A stretch of 64,000 nt of DNA from Oscillospiraceae bacterium (GCA_021201235.1 JAJQFI010000016.1:299175-363174); one strand, 5' to 3'. Positions 1-8,540 are shown, counted from the first letter of the stretch. The notes: generated from the letters alone by a model not told the origin. A program made the numbers and translations.

Positions 1-1149
1 TGGGACTGTTTGAGACGGGAGAAGCAGTTTTCGGGGTGTACTGCTCAACCGAATCCGAAGCTATTGAAATCGCTTTACCGGTTATAGCCTGTGCCGCTGT
101 ATTGGGGACTGCGGCGGCGGATCTGGCGGGAATGCTGAGCCTTTGCATCTTTGGGAGATTCCGCAGAGACAGGAGTGTCATCTGCGAGAGACCAGAAAGA
201 GCCGAGCAGAAGGAAATCATCAGGCGGCTTGTGAAGCTTTGCGCACCGATTTCGCTTGCGTCGGTGGTTTCGAGCCTTCTTAATATGATAGATTTGTCAA
301 CTATTGTTATGCTGATAGGAAACAGCCTCAGAAATAATCCAGAGCTCTATACGACCGAGTATGCCGCCGTGATTGAGAGCGGTGTGAGCCTGAAAGACCT
401 GCCGAGCTTTCTTTACGGGTCGTTCACCGGGCTTTCGATGTCGATATTCACGCTTGCACCGTCACTTTGCGCCGTTTTCGGGAGGAGCGCATTCCCGTCG
501 GTTTCCGAGAACAACGCCAGAGGGAACAAAGAAGCGGTTTCAAAAGAAATAAGAAGAGTAATTTCCCTGTCGCTCTATATTTCGATTCCTGCGGGGATAG
601 GGCTCTGCCTCTATTCGAAACAGATTCTCGGGCTTATCTTCCCTACGAGAACAGCGGAGGTGTCAGTTTCGTGGATGCCGCTGGCGATACTGTCAACGTC
701 GACGGCGTTTATGACGGTCCTTAGCTCCGCCTGCTCTATGCTACAGGCACTCGGGAGGACGGATATTCCGCTCAAAATTAATCTCGGAGGAGCGATTTTA
801 AAGCTTGCCTTAAACATGATTTTTATCCCGAACAGCAGATATGGGCTTTCGGGGGGCGGCAATGGCAACGGTAGTGTCATATTCGGCGATGTGCATAGCC
901 TCCGTAGTGGTTCTTTATAGGCTCACGGGCACTAAGCCGAAGCTTCTCTACTCGGTCGCCATACCGACAATTCTGGGCGCTATTGCCTGCATTTCCTCGA
1001 CTTATGTCTACAGATATGCAATAACATATTTATCCTTGACAATTTCCCTCTTGATTTCTGTTATATTTGCTGTAATAACCTACATTTTGATGGTCGAATT
1101 ATTGGACATAACCCACAAAAATCGAATTCGAACGCAAATTTTTGAATAA
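1..1149 (+). pseudogene. SpoVB/MurJ-like polysaccharide flippase, 5' cut by window edge, frameshifted
   Basis: This is the C-terminal two thirds of a multi-spanning membrane protein of the MATE/MOP flippase superfamily (stage V sporulation protein B-like), which moves lipid-linked sugars across the membrane. The frame is open upstream to base 3, so the true start lies outside the window. One frame runs to about base 851 and reads on as unrelated Gly/Asn-rich residues to 920. The family-like continuation (GAAMATVVSYSAMC and further membrane helices) is in the next frame and ends at 1149. The switch falls in a run of six G at 851-856, and dropping one G restores YGLSGAAMATV. In Bacillus a SpoVB-like gene (yabM) also lies just upstream of yabO/rqcP. 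Whether the frameshift is biological or a homopolymer error cannot be decided here. Confidence 0.75.
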
Positions 1150-1154
1150 AACTC

Positions 1155-1183
1155 TTGTATTTTTAAAAAAATCAGTGTAAGAT
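1155..1183 (+). promoter_or_regulatory. Probable hup promoter
   Basis: TTGTAT (1155-1160), a 17-bp spacer and TAAGAT (1178-1183). The resulting leader of about 95 nt contains a small hairpin (GTCGG and CCGAC arms near 1198-1211) before the ribosome binding site. Confidence 0.5.
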
Positions 1184-1285
1184 AGGTGTATTAAGTTGTC
1201 GGTGTATGCCGACGCATTTGCGAGTGCAAATACGGCTTATGGATATCGTATTTGCCATGGCGAAATAATTACGGAGGAAGTTATC

Positions 1286-1555
1286 ATGACAAAAGTTGAA
1301 TTAGTAAGCAAGGTTGCGGATAAGTCCGGTCTTTCCAAGAAGGATTCCGAGAAGGCTGTATCGGCTGTAGTTGCCGCAATCACAGAGGCTCTTTCCGAGG
1401 GCGAGAAGGTTTCCCTTATCGGTTTCGGCACATTTGAAGTAAGAGAGCGTCAGGCTAAAGAGGGCATCAACCCCAGAACCGGCGAGAAGATTCAGATTCC
1501 CGCAAGAAAGGTTCCCGCTTTCAAGCCCGGCAAGGCTCTTAAGGAGTCCGTTTGA
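1286..1555 (+). CDS. hup: HU-family histone-like DNA-binding protein
   Basis: Small dimeric DNA-bending nucleoid protein of 89 residues, the normal HU length. The HU signature is complete: [12 protein letters not shown] at about residues 47-58 and the minor-groove arm tip NPRTGE at 62-67, followed by the basic tail [11 protein letters not shown]. The frame is open further upstream, but the ATG at 1286 is chosen because it has a GGAGG box 8 bases before it and gives the standard HU N-terminus MTKVELV. It is followed by a strong terminator and then rqcP, a pairing common in Clostridia. Identification is secure. Confidence 0.97.
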   Translation: MTKVELVSKVADKSGLSKKDSEKAVSAVVAAITEALSEGEKVSLIGFGTFEVRERQAKEGINPRTGEKIQIPARKVPAFKPGKALKESV

Positions 1556-1572
1556 TTTTATAACGAAAGACA

Positions 1573-1601
1573 AAAGCCGACTTCGGTCGGCTTTGTTTTT
1601 T
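1573..1601 (+). terminator. Intrinsic terminator after hup
   Basis: Perfect 9-bp stem (AAAGCCGAC and GTCGGCTTT) with a TTCG tetraloop, followed by GTTTTTT. Confidence 0.93.
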
Positions 1602-1624
1602 GAGATTAAAAAGGGAGAGATTAT

Positions 1625-1867
1625 ATGAGACTTGACAAATACCTGAAGGTCAGCCGCCTTATAAAGCGGAGAACCGTTGCCAACGAAGCCTGCGATGCGG
1701 GAAGAATCGTAGCGAACGGCAAGCCGGCAAGGGCTTCCTATGAAGTGAAGGTCGGCGACATCATCGAGATTAACCTCGGGAAAAATCCGCTCAAGGTGAG
1801 AGTCCTGTCCGTTTCGGAATACGCAATGAAGGAAACCGCCGCGGGACAGTACGAGATTATATCCTGA
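1625..1867 (+). CDS. rqcP: S4-domain RNA-binding protein RqcP (YabO/Hsp15 family)
   Basis: An 80-residue protein made almost entirely of one S4 RNA-binding fold (MRLDKYLKVSRLIKRR at the start, then GRIVANGKPARASYEVKVGDIIEI). Known members bind the 50S subunit with peptidyl-tRNA and help RqcH add alanine tails to stalled nascent chains in Bacillota ribosome quality control. The length fits the short RqcP form rather than the longer proteobacterial Hsp15. An AGGGAGAG ribosome binding site precedes the ATG. It lies right after hup, as in many Clostridia, and is closed by its own terminator. Confidence 0.93.
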   Translation: MRLDKYLKVSRLIKRRTVANEACDAGRIVANGKPARASYEVKVGDIIEINLGKNPLKVRVLSVSEYAMKETAAGQYEIIS

Positions 1868-1884
1868 CTGAATTGAAATCATCT

Positions 1885-1920
1885 GGACCGAAGTCTTTTT
1901 TGGGCTTCGGTCCTTGAATT
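1885..1920 (+). terminator. Intrinsic terminator after rqcP
   Basis: Nine-bp stem GGACCGAAG (1885-1893) and CTTCGGTCC (1905-1913) followed by a T-rich stretch. Confidence 0.88.
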
Positions 1921-1940
1921 TTCTTCTGTTTTTTCTGATA

Positions 1941-1986
1941 TTCACCGAAATTTAAGGTAGATTTTAAGTTGGAATGGTATTATAAT
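1941..1986 (+). promoter_or_regulatory. Promoter of two-component operon with TTCAC/TTAAG/TTAAG repeat
   Basis: TATAAT at 1981-1986 has no good -35 hexamer. Instead TTCAC (1941), TTAAG (1952) and TTAAG (1964) stand at 11-12 bp steps on one face of the DNA. Regularly spaced direct repeats overlapping the -35 zone are typical of OmpR-type activators. The same arrangement recurs at 3963-3989 and 53590-53617, so autoregulation by the regulator encoded just downstream is a reasonable inference. Confidence 0.6.
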
Positions 1987-2014
1987 AGTAACAGTAAATA
2001 AGGGAGGACAGGAT

Positions 2015-2695
2015 ATGAGACTTCTTCTTGCGGAGGACGAAAAGGCTTTATCGAAAGCACTGGTCGCTATTCTGGAACGAAACAACTACTCGGTCGATGC
2101 CGTTTATGACGGGCAGGAAGCGCTCGACTATCTCGAGGCGGACAACTATGACGGGGTAATACTCGACATAATGATGCCGAAGGTCGACGGGTTCACCGTC
2201 CTTAAAGAAATGAGGGCAAAAGGAAACCAAATTCCCGTTCTTATGCTCACAGCCCGCTCGGAGGTGAGCGACAAGGTTGCGGGGCTCGACCTCGGGGCGA
2301 ACGACTACCTTACGAAGCCGTTCAATTCGTAGGAGCTTCTGGCACGAATCAGGGCGATGACAAGGACCTCGACCCAACATCAGAGCTCACAGATAAAATT
2401 CGGAAACGCAACTCTGGACAGAGCGACTTTTGAGCTTTCTACTCCCTCGGGAAGCCTGCGACTTGCCAACAAAGAGTTTCAGATGCTCGAATTCCTTATG
2501 AACAACCCGCACACCTTTATCCCCTCCGAGAGATTCTTAGAGAAAATCTGGGGCTACGACAGCGAATCGGAGATAAACGTCGTCTGGGTTTATATCTCCT
2601 ACCTGCGAAAGAAGCTTGACGCCCTGAAGGCGAACATCCAGATCAAGGCTGTCAGAAACGCAGGCTACTCTTTGGAGGAGATTCCCGATGATTAA
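2015..2695 (+). pseudogene. OmpR-family response regulator interrupted by an in-frame TAG
   Basis: The receiver domain is complete up to KPFNS: acidic pocket AEDE near residue 7, phosphoacceptor Asp51 in ILDIMMP, conserved Lys101 in TKPF. A TAG at 2330-2332 (codon 106) then stops the frame. The same frame continues without a gap as ELLARIRAM, exactly the expected hinge. It runs through a full winged-helix DNA-binding domain ending at TAA 2695 (recognition helix near NVVWVYISYLRKKLD, then RNAGYSLEE). Removing that one codon gives a normal 226-residue regulator. The downstream kinase overlaps its end by 8 bases. As written, only a receiver domain would be made unless the stop is suppressed or the second half is reinitiated. 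Confidence 0.9.
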
Positions 2696-3947
2696 TAATC
2701 TACGCCTCAAGCTCATCGGAGCGACTATGCTTTCTCTTATTGTGGTTCTTTCGGTTGTTGTCGGAGTTATCACATATTCCACCTATCGCGGAATTATCGA
2801 CGATGCGGATGCAGTTTTGGCACTTTTGGCGGACAACGGCGGAAGCTTTCCTGAAAGGATAGATGATCTTCCGGGAGATAATCTTTTATCGCCGGACACC
2901 AACAGACATCAGAATGACATCCTCGAATCTCCCGAGCTCGAATATGAGACAAGATACTTCACTGTTACCTTCAACAACCGTTCGGGAAACCTCGTTTCCG
3001 TGAACACCGGCAAGATTGCCGCCGTTGACAGCTCAGCCGCCGTCGAATATGCCGAGAGTGTTCTCGAAAAGAGCTCTACAAAAGGCTTTATGGACGACTA
3101 CAGATATCTCGTGAACATAGGCGAAACCGAAACGACGGTTGTATTCCTTGACTGTGCAAGAAACCTCTCGACCTTCAGAACGGTTATCACGGCGAGCCTC
3201 GGAATTTCGGTTGCGGGACTTGTGATGGTGCTTATATTGCTTATTTTCCTTTCGGGAAGAATTGTCAAGCCTTTCTGGGAAAACTATGAGAAACAGCGCA
3301 GATTCATCACCGACGCAGGGCACGACCTCAAGACTCCCCTGACGGTTATCGGTGCCGATGCCGAAGTATTGGAAATGGACATCGGCGAGAACGAGTGGAT
3401 AACCGACATCCGGAATCAGGTTGCAAGGCTTACGGACATGACAAACAGTCTTATAACGCTGTCAAGGATGGAAGAGCCGGAGCCGCAGTATCAGATGATT
3501 GACTTCCCTCTTTCGGACATTGTCGAGGAGACCCTTGAAGAATACCGGTCTCTTGCTAAGACCCAAGGCAAGAATCTTTCCGGCTCCGTTCAGCCGATGA
3601 TAAGCCTCTGCGGCGACGAAAAGGCGATAAGAAGGCTTCTTGCGGTACTTCTTGACAACGCAATGAAATATTCGGACGAGAACGGCACCATAAGTCTTAC
3701 CCTCGAACAGCAGAGGGGCTCAATCCGACTGTCGGTGTTCAACACCTGCCCTTATATGCCGAAGGAAAGCCTGCCGCATCTATTTGACAGATTCTATCGG
3801 ACGGATGAAAGCCGCAACTCGCAGACAGGCGGCTATGGCTTGGGGCTTTCGATTGCCGCGGCTATCGTCACCGCCCACAAGGGAAAGATTTCCGCCTCGA
3901 CCACGGACGAGAAATCGCTCTTGATTACAGTCACATTCCCTTCATAA
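2688..3947 (+). CDS. Two-component sensor histidine kinase
   Basis: Membrane sensor kinase of 419 residues. It has a membrane helix at about 10-30, an extracytoplasmic sensing segment of about 135 residues, and a second helix at about 166-190. The dimerisation/phosphotransfer helix carries the H box FITDAGHDLKTPL (His212). A HATPase domain follows with an N box (LLDNAMKYSD) and G box (GGYGLGLSI). No clear HAMP domain was seen. It overlaps the interrupted response regulator by 8 bases and is its obvious partner. The stimulus is unknown. Because the next operon (VTC/DUF4956/beta-helix) carries the same upstream repeat motif as this one, it may control cell-surface or exopolysaccharide functions. 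This is an inference. Confidence 0.93.
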   Translation: MINNLRLKLIGATMLSLIVVLSVVVGVITYSTYRGIIDDADAVLALLADNGGSFPERIDDLPGDNLLSPDTNRHQNDILESPELEYETRYFTVTFNNRSGNLVSVNTGKIAAVDSSAAVEYAESVLEKSSTKGFMDDYRYLVNIGETETTVVFLDCARNLSTFRTVITASLGISVAGLVMVLILLIFLSGRIVKPFWENYEKQRRFITDAGHDLKTPLTVIGADAEVLEMDIGENEWITDIRNQVARLTDMTNSLITLSRMEEPEPQYQMIDFPLSDIVEETLEEYRSLAKTQGKNLSGSVQPMISLCGDEKAIRRLLAVLLDNAMKYSDENGTISLTLEQQRGSIRLSVFNTCPYMPKESLPHLFDRFYRTDESRNSQTGGYGLGLSIAAAIVTAHKGKISASTTDEKSLLITVTFPS

Positions 3948-3962
3948 AACTTTAACCTTGTT

Positions 3963-4005
3963 TTCACTTTTATTTAAGGCAGACTTAAGGAATGTAAAGT
4001 ATACT
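3963..4005 (+). promoter_or_regulatory. Promoter of VTC/DUF4956 operon with the same repeat motif
   Basis: TTCAC (3963), TTAAG (3974) and TTAAG (3985) at 11-bp steps, followed by a -10-like TATACT (4000-4005). This is the second copy of the motif found before the two-component genes. It places the start of transcription near 4012, just before the structured leader. Confidence 0.55.
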
Positions 4006-4020
4006 TTAGATAATCCCTGA

Positions 4021-4092
4021 GGTACATCCGCCATTCGTACCCTTTCTGAACTCCTTTCGGAATCCAAATAGCGGATGTGCCCGGGGATCCCC
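4021..4092 (+). promoter_or_regulatory. Structured 5' leader of the VTC operon
   Basis: An 11-bp outer stem (GGTACATCCGC 4021-4031 with GCGGATGTGCC 4071-4081) encloses a 7-bp inner stem (TTCTGAA 4044-4050 with TTCGGAA 4056-4062). The inner loop is CTCCT, complementary to the AGGAG of the downstream ribosome binding site at 4132-4139. A GGGGATCCCC palindrome follows at 4083-4092. It matches no riboswitch class I recognise. A regulatory role is inferred from the structure only. Confidence 0.45.
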
Positions 4093-4144
4093 CCATTTAT
4101 GATTTAGAATTCGCAAGCACCCTGAAATCTTAAGGAGGACCAAA

Positions 4145-4903
4145 ATGGACTATCAAGCCACGTTCAAGCGATATGAAGTCAAGTATATGCTGACCCGCGC
4201 CCAGAAGTACGCAATAAAAGAGACCATGCGACCTTATATGGAGCTCGACAAGTACGGAAGAACGACAATCAGAAATATATACTTCGATACCGAAAACTAC
4301 CGCCTCATAAGGCACTCACTCGAGAGCCCTACCTATAAAGAAAAGTTAAGACTTCGGAGCTATAAGAAGGTCGGTCCCGAGGACCCCGCTTTCGTGGAGC
4401 TCAAGAAGAAATACAAGTCGGTCGTCTATAAGAGAAGGCTCGAGATGCCCGCAGGCGAAGCGACACTCTGTTTACTGCATGGTATTCCCCTTCCCGTTCA
4501 CTCGCAGATTGCGGACGAGATTGAATATTTCAGAAGCTACTACGGCGACTTAAGACCGGCGATGTTTATCTCTTACGAGAGAGAAGCGTATTATTCGGAC
4601 GACGGCTCGGATTTCAGAGTCACGTTTGACGAAAACATTCTCTGCCGTCAGGACGACTTCTCTTTAGAAAGCGACGCCTATGGGCTCTCACTGCTGGAAG
4701 ACGGCATGACACTTATGGAAATTAAGACCTCGGGCGGATATCCGCTTTGGATGAGTCACGAGCTCAACAGACTTGGAATCTTCAAAACATCCTTCTCGAA
4801 ATACGGCACGGCTTATCGCAAGATGTTCGAGGAGCACAGCCTGAGCCACACGGCACCCGTCAACACAATACAAGTAACAACCGGAGGACGTCTTTATGCT
4901 TGA
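4145..4903 (+). CDS. VTC-domain (polyphosphate polymerase-type) protein
   Basis: A 252-residue soluble protein with the VTC tunnel fold, the catalytic domain of yeast vacuolar polyphosphate polymerase. Basic and acidic strands expected to line the tunnel are visible: RYEVKYMLT near the start, KEKLRLRSYKK, FVELKKKYKSVVYKRR, a YERE strand, and the C-terminal MEIKTSGGYPLWM. In bacteria this domain is commonly encoded next to DUF4956 membrane proteins and CotH-type or carbohydrate-binding surface proteins. Its physiological reaction there is not firmly established. The ATG has an AAGGAGGA box, and the 3' end overlaps the DUF4956 gene by 8 bases, indicating translational coupling. Confidence 0.88.
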   Translation: MDYQATFKRYEVKYMLTRAQKYAIKETMRPYMELDKYGRTTIRNIYFDTENYRLIRHSLESPTYKEKLRLRSYKKVGPEDPAFVELKKKYKSVVYKRRLEMPAGEATLCLLHGIPLPVHSQIADEIEYFRSYYGDLRPAMFISYEREAYYSDDGSDFRVTFDENILCRQDDFSLESDAYGLSLLEDGMTLMEIKTSGGYPLWMSHELNRLGIFKTSFSKYGTAYRKMFEEHSLSHTAPVNTIQVTTGGRLYA

Positions 4904-5591
4904 CAATCTTTTCAAAGGAATTTTCGATTCTGACACCACTTCAACTATCGCTGTTTCAGACTTTTTGGCCTGCGTGGTTTCCGCACTTTTAATAGGACTG
5001 ATTCTGGCGTTGTGCTATATGTACAAGACCAGATATACAAAGAGCTTTGTTGCGACAATCGCGCTTTTGCCGGCTGTTGTATGCGTTGTTATAATGATGG
5101 TAAACGGCAATATCGGCACTGCGGTTGCGGTTGCGGGAGCTTTCAGCCTCGTGAGATTCCGTTCCGCCGCGGGAACAGCAAAAGAAATCCTTGCAATCTT
5201 TCTCGCGATGGGCACCGGACTTGTCGTCGGAATGGGCTATATAGGCTTCGGATTCCTGTGCGCCGTTCTCTTCGGAGCTGTAAGCATGCTCTATTCGACT
5301 CTTGACTTCGGCGTGAAGAAGAGAGCCGCTAAATACAAGACTATTCACATCACTATCCCCGAAGACCTCGACTATACGGGAGTTTTCGACGACCTCATGA
5401 AGGAGCACACCTCCGAGCATGAGCTCACTCACGTCAAGACCACCAACATGGGAAGCCTTTATCGTCTTACTTATGACATTGTCTTAAGAGACCCCTCAAA
5501 GGAAAAAGAATTTATCGACCAGCTCCGTTGCCGCAACGGCAACCTTGAGATTTCCATCTCGAAGCAGGAAACTCAGGTTGCGGAGCTCTGA
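4896..5591 (+). CDS. DUF4956 membrane protein
   Basis: A 231-residue integral membrane protein. The first 140 residues hold about four hydrophobic helices, including a conserved-looking small-residue stretch (AGAFSLVRFRSAAGTAKEI). The last 90 residues form a soluble alpha/beta cytoplasmic domain. The start overlaps the VTC gene and has a GGAGGA box 7 bases upstream. DUF4956 proteins are a regular partner of VTC-domain proteins. A membrane platform or channel acting with the VTC enzyme is plausible but untested. Family call is good, function unknown. Confidence 0.87.
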   Translation: MLDNLFKGIFDSDTTSTIAVSDFLACVVSALLIGLILALCYMYKTRYTKSFVATIALLPAVVCVVIMMVNGNIGTAVAVAGAFSLVRFRSAAGTAKEILAIFLAMGTGLVVGMGYIGFGFLCAVLFGAVSMLYSTLDFGVKKRAAKYKTIHITIPEDLDYTGVFDDLMKEHTSEHELTHVKTTNMGSLYRLTYDIVLRDPSKEKEFIDQLRCRNGNLEISISKQETQVAEL

Positions 5592-5628
5592 TCCCAACAC
5601 TTTCGGGTTTGGATAGGAGAAAAGAAAT

Positions 5629-8400
5629 ATGAATCACAGGATAAAGAGAATTTTGTCGCTTATGACTGTGGTGGCATTGCTTACTACGTGTCTTGCGGGA
5701 TGCTCGTCGAGCGCTTCAAGCACCGACAATCCCCTTGTGACCATCGACTCGAGCGAGATGTTCCTTGAGATAGTCGATTCGGAGATTGTCGAAGCTGACC
5801 CCGAGATGATGTTTGCGGACACTGCCGCTTCGGACTCAGGCGAGCTGTTCAGCGACGAGGATTACGAAATCGGCTATGACGAAGAAACGAGTGACACCAT
5901 TACCCTTTCGGGAACGTCGGCTTCGAGCGATTCTTCGTCGGTCACAATTTCGGGAAGCACCGTTACAATCACCGATGAAGGAACCTATATTGTAAGCGGA
6001 ACCCTCGACGACGGCATGATTATTGTCGACGCCGACAGCAAGGACGATATTCAGATTGTCCTGAACGGCGTTTCAATCACGAGCAAAACCTCAGCGGCTA
6101 TATACGTTCTTAACGCCGACAAGGTTTATATCACGACCGCCTCGGGGACCTCGAACACCCTTGCAAACGGCGGAAGCTACGTTGATATCGACGAGAACAG
6201 CATTGATGCGGTCATCTATTCAAAGGACGACTTAACCTTGAACGGCTCGGGCACTCTTACGATAACTGCTGATGCTGGTCACGGAATCGTCTCGAAAGAC
6301 GACCTGGTCATCACGAGCGGAACCTACAAGATTACTTCCGCAAGCCACGGCTTGAGCGGAAAAGACTGTGTCAAGATTGCGGGTGGAACCTTCACAATAT
6401 CATCCGGCAAGGACGGAATCCATTCGGAGAATTCGGACGATACATCCCTCGGCTATATCTATATCACCGGCGGAACCTTTGATATCACGGCTTCCGACGA
6501 CGGAATAAGCGCGTCGAATAATATCACCATAAACGACGGCAGCTTCACGATTGATTCTGTCGACGAGGGCATCGTGGCGGATCTGGCTGTCATTATCACC
6601 GATTCGACAATAAGTATCGACTCCGACAGCCACGGACTCTCGGCTTCCGAGAGCGTGAGAATCGCCGACGGCACAATTACAATAAATTCCTCGAAGGACG
6701 GAATCCACTCGGAAAGCTCCGAGGACACTACTATCGGATTTGTCTATATCTCCGGCGGAACGCTCAGGATTTCGGCTGACGATGACGGAATCAGCGCGGC
6801 GACATATGTCACCATCGAGGGCGGCAACATCACCATTGATGCGGGGCTTTCGACCTCGAATACAAGCCTCAAGGGCATCAAAGCCGTAAGCTCAATAAAA
6901 GTTACAGATGGCACCCTAACTGTTGATTCGGCGGACGATGCGTTGCACTCGGACGGAAGCATCACAATTTCAGGTGGAACGTTCACTATAGATGCCGAAG
7001 ATGACGGAATCCATGCGGACACTACTCTTCAAATCACTTTCCTGTCATCCGCCAGGATTACAGCCGGCGGGCACGGTCTCTCTGCGGGAGAAAGCGTGAG
7101 AATTGCCAAGGGCAATTACACCATAACATCCGCAAAAGACGGAATCCACGCCGAGGATTCGGACGATACCACAATCGGGTTCGTCTACATCTCGGGCGGC
7201 AACTTCACGATAAACGCCGACGGCGACGGAATCAGTGCGGCAACATATCTCCAGATTGAAGACGGCGATTTCGACATCACCACAGCCGACGGTGCGGGAG
7301 AGGTTTCGACTTCTTACACCTCGGGCGGAGCCTTCAGTTGGGACGGTTGGAGTTCGGGTTCAAGCTCGGATGACTCGTCGAGCACCAAGGGTCTGAAGGG
7401 CGGCTCATCGGTCACCGTTTCGGGCGGCACCTTCAACATAGATTCCGAGGACGACGGCGTCCATTCGAACGGCGACGTTACCATCTCAGGCGGCACATTT
7501 GACATTGCGACCGGCGACGACGGAATGCACGCAGACGAAGCACTCACCATTTCAGGTGGAACTATCACAATCACTCAGAGCTATGAGGGCTTGGAGGGCA
7601 CGACGGTCGACATCTCGGGCGGAAATATAGACCTCGTTTCGAGCGACGACGGCATCAATGCCGCAGGCGGCGGCGACTCGAGCGGCTTCGGGGGATTCGG
7701 CGGCTTCGGCGGAGACTCGTTCTCCTCGAGCAGTTCATCCTCAAGTATTACGATTTCCGGCGGCGTCATCTATGTCAAGGCGAGCGGCGACGGACTCGAC
7801 TCGAACGGAACATTTACAATGTCGGGCGGCGAGCTTTATGTCTCAGGTCCCACAACGAGTGCCGATGCTCCCGTTGACTGGGAGAGCTCGGCGACGATTA
7901 CCGGCGGAACGCTCATAGCTGTCGGTGCTTCGGGAATGCAGGAGAACTTCGGCTCGAATTCGACCCAGGGCTCGATGCTTCTCTCGGCAAGCGGCTCCTC
8001 CGGCGACACCATTACTCTTAAAGATTCAAGCGGCAACGTGCTTGTCTCATACACATGCAGTTCTTCTTATTCCTGCATCCTGATAAGCTGTCCTTCGCTC
8101 ACTACCGGCTCGACCTATACAGTCACCTACGGCAGTTCGAGCACTTCAGTTACCCTCTCAAGCCTTATCTACAGCGAAACCACAGGCATGGGCGGAATGA
8201 CCGGCGGCAACATGGGTGGCGGCAGAGGCGGCAACGACAACTTTGACAGCGGCATGACTGTTCCCGATTCAGGTTCAGCTCCCGACGGAGATATGGGAGG
8301 CAACATTGGCGACATGGGCGGCAACCAAGGAGGCTTCGGCGGCGGAGGCGGTCGAGGCGGCGACATGGGTGGCAACACAAACGGTGGCACCCAAACTTAA
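5629..8400 (+). CDS. Large beta-helix lipoprotein, Cthe_2159-type carbohydrate-binding domain
   Basis: A 923-residue secreted lipoprotein with signal peptide and lipobox LAGC at about residue 25. From about residue 80 to 760 it is built of repeated short strands with the pattern ISGGTFxIxSxxDGIHSE, repeated many times, which suggests a long right-handed parallel beta-helix. This matches the Cthe_2159 family (PF14262), whose Clostridium thermocellum founder binds cellulose and acidic polysaccharides. The last 70 residues are Gly/Met/Asp/Asn-rich low complexity (GGNMGGGRGG and similar). It is third in the VTC/DUF4956 operon, where other genomes often have CotH. It lies beside hexuronate catabolism genes, which would fit a ligand such as pectin or glucuronoxylan (inference). 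Confidence 0.87.
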   Translation: MNHRIKRILSLMTVVALLTTCLAGCSSSASSTDNPLVTIDSSEMFLEIVDSEIVEADPEMMFADTAASDSGELFSDEDYEIGYDEETSDTITLSGTSASSDSSSVTISGSTVTITDEGTYIVSGTLDDGMIIVDADSKDDIQIVLNGVSITSKTSAAIYVLNADKVYITTASGTSNTLANGGSYVDIDENSIDAVIYSKDDLTLNGSGTLTITADAGHGIVSKDDLVITSGTYKITSASHGLSGKDCVKIAGGTFTISSGKDGIHSENSDDTSLGYIYITGGTFDITASDDGISASNNITINDGSFTIDSVDEGIVADLAVIITDSTISIDSDSHGLSASESVRIADGTITINSSKDGIHSESSEDTTIGFVYISGGTLRISADDDGISAATYVTIEGGNITIDAGLSTSNTSLKGIKAVSSIKVTDGTLTVDSADDALHSDGSITISGGTFTIDAEDDGIHADTTLQITFLSSARITAGGHGLSAGESVRIAKGNYTITSAKDGIHAEDSDDTTIGFVYISGGNFTINADGDGISAATYLQIEDGDFDITTADGAGEVSTSYTSGGAFSWDGWSSGSSSDDSSSTKGLKGGSSVTVSGGTFNIDSEDDGVHSNGDVTISGGTFDIATGDDGMHADEALTISGGTITITQSYEGLEGTTVDISGGNIDLVSSDDGINAAGGGDSSGFGGFGGFGGDSFSSSSSSSSITISGGVIYVKASGDGLDSNGTFTMSGGELYVSGPTTSADAPVDWESSATITGGTLIAVGASGMQENFGSNSTQGSMLLSASGSSGDTITLKDSSGNVLVSYTCSSSYSCILISCPSLTTGSTYTVTYGSSSTSVTLSSLIYSETTGMGGMTGGNMGGGRGGNDNFDSGMTVPDSGSAPDGDMGGNIGDMGGNQGGFGGGGGRGGDMGGNTNGGTQT

Positions 8401-8408
8401 TCACGGGT

Positions 8409-8497
8409 AAAACCCGTCCGGATGAACGTCTTCTACATTTTCACCAGCGTTTTTTCACCCTCACTTCCTGTTAGTTCATCCGGGCGGTTTTACTATA
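8409..8497 (+). terminator. Long imperfect hairpin after the beta-helix gene
   Basis: Arms at 8409-8427 (AAAACC...CCGGATGAAC) and 8474-8491 (GTTCATCCGG...GGTTTT) pair over 16 bp with a small bulge, around a loop of about 45 nt. A T-rich tail follows. A short perfect hairpin (ACGGG and CCCGT, 8403-8417) competes with its 5' arm. Confidence 0.65.
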
Positions 8498-8540
8498 CTT
8501 CAGTAAGAAATTAACTCTCCTCCATATTCAGATACCTCAA

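Noticed and set aside
6400..7700. DNA tandem repeats or CRISPR-like array in the beta-helix gene
   Set aside because: The repetition is at protein level (ISGGTF and DGIHSE strands) with varied codons and no spacer/repeat regularity.
5629..8400. Calling the beta-helix lipoprotein CotH
   Set aside because: No CotH kinase motifs are present. The product is a repeated beta-strand protein like Cthe_2159.
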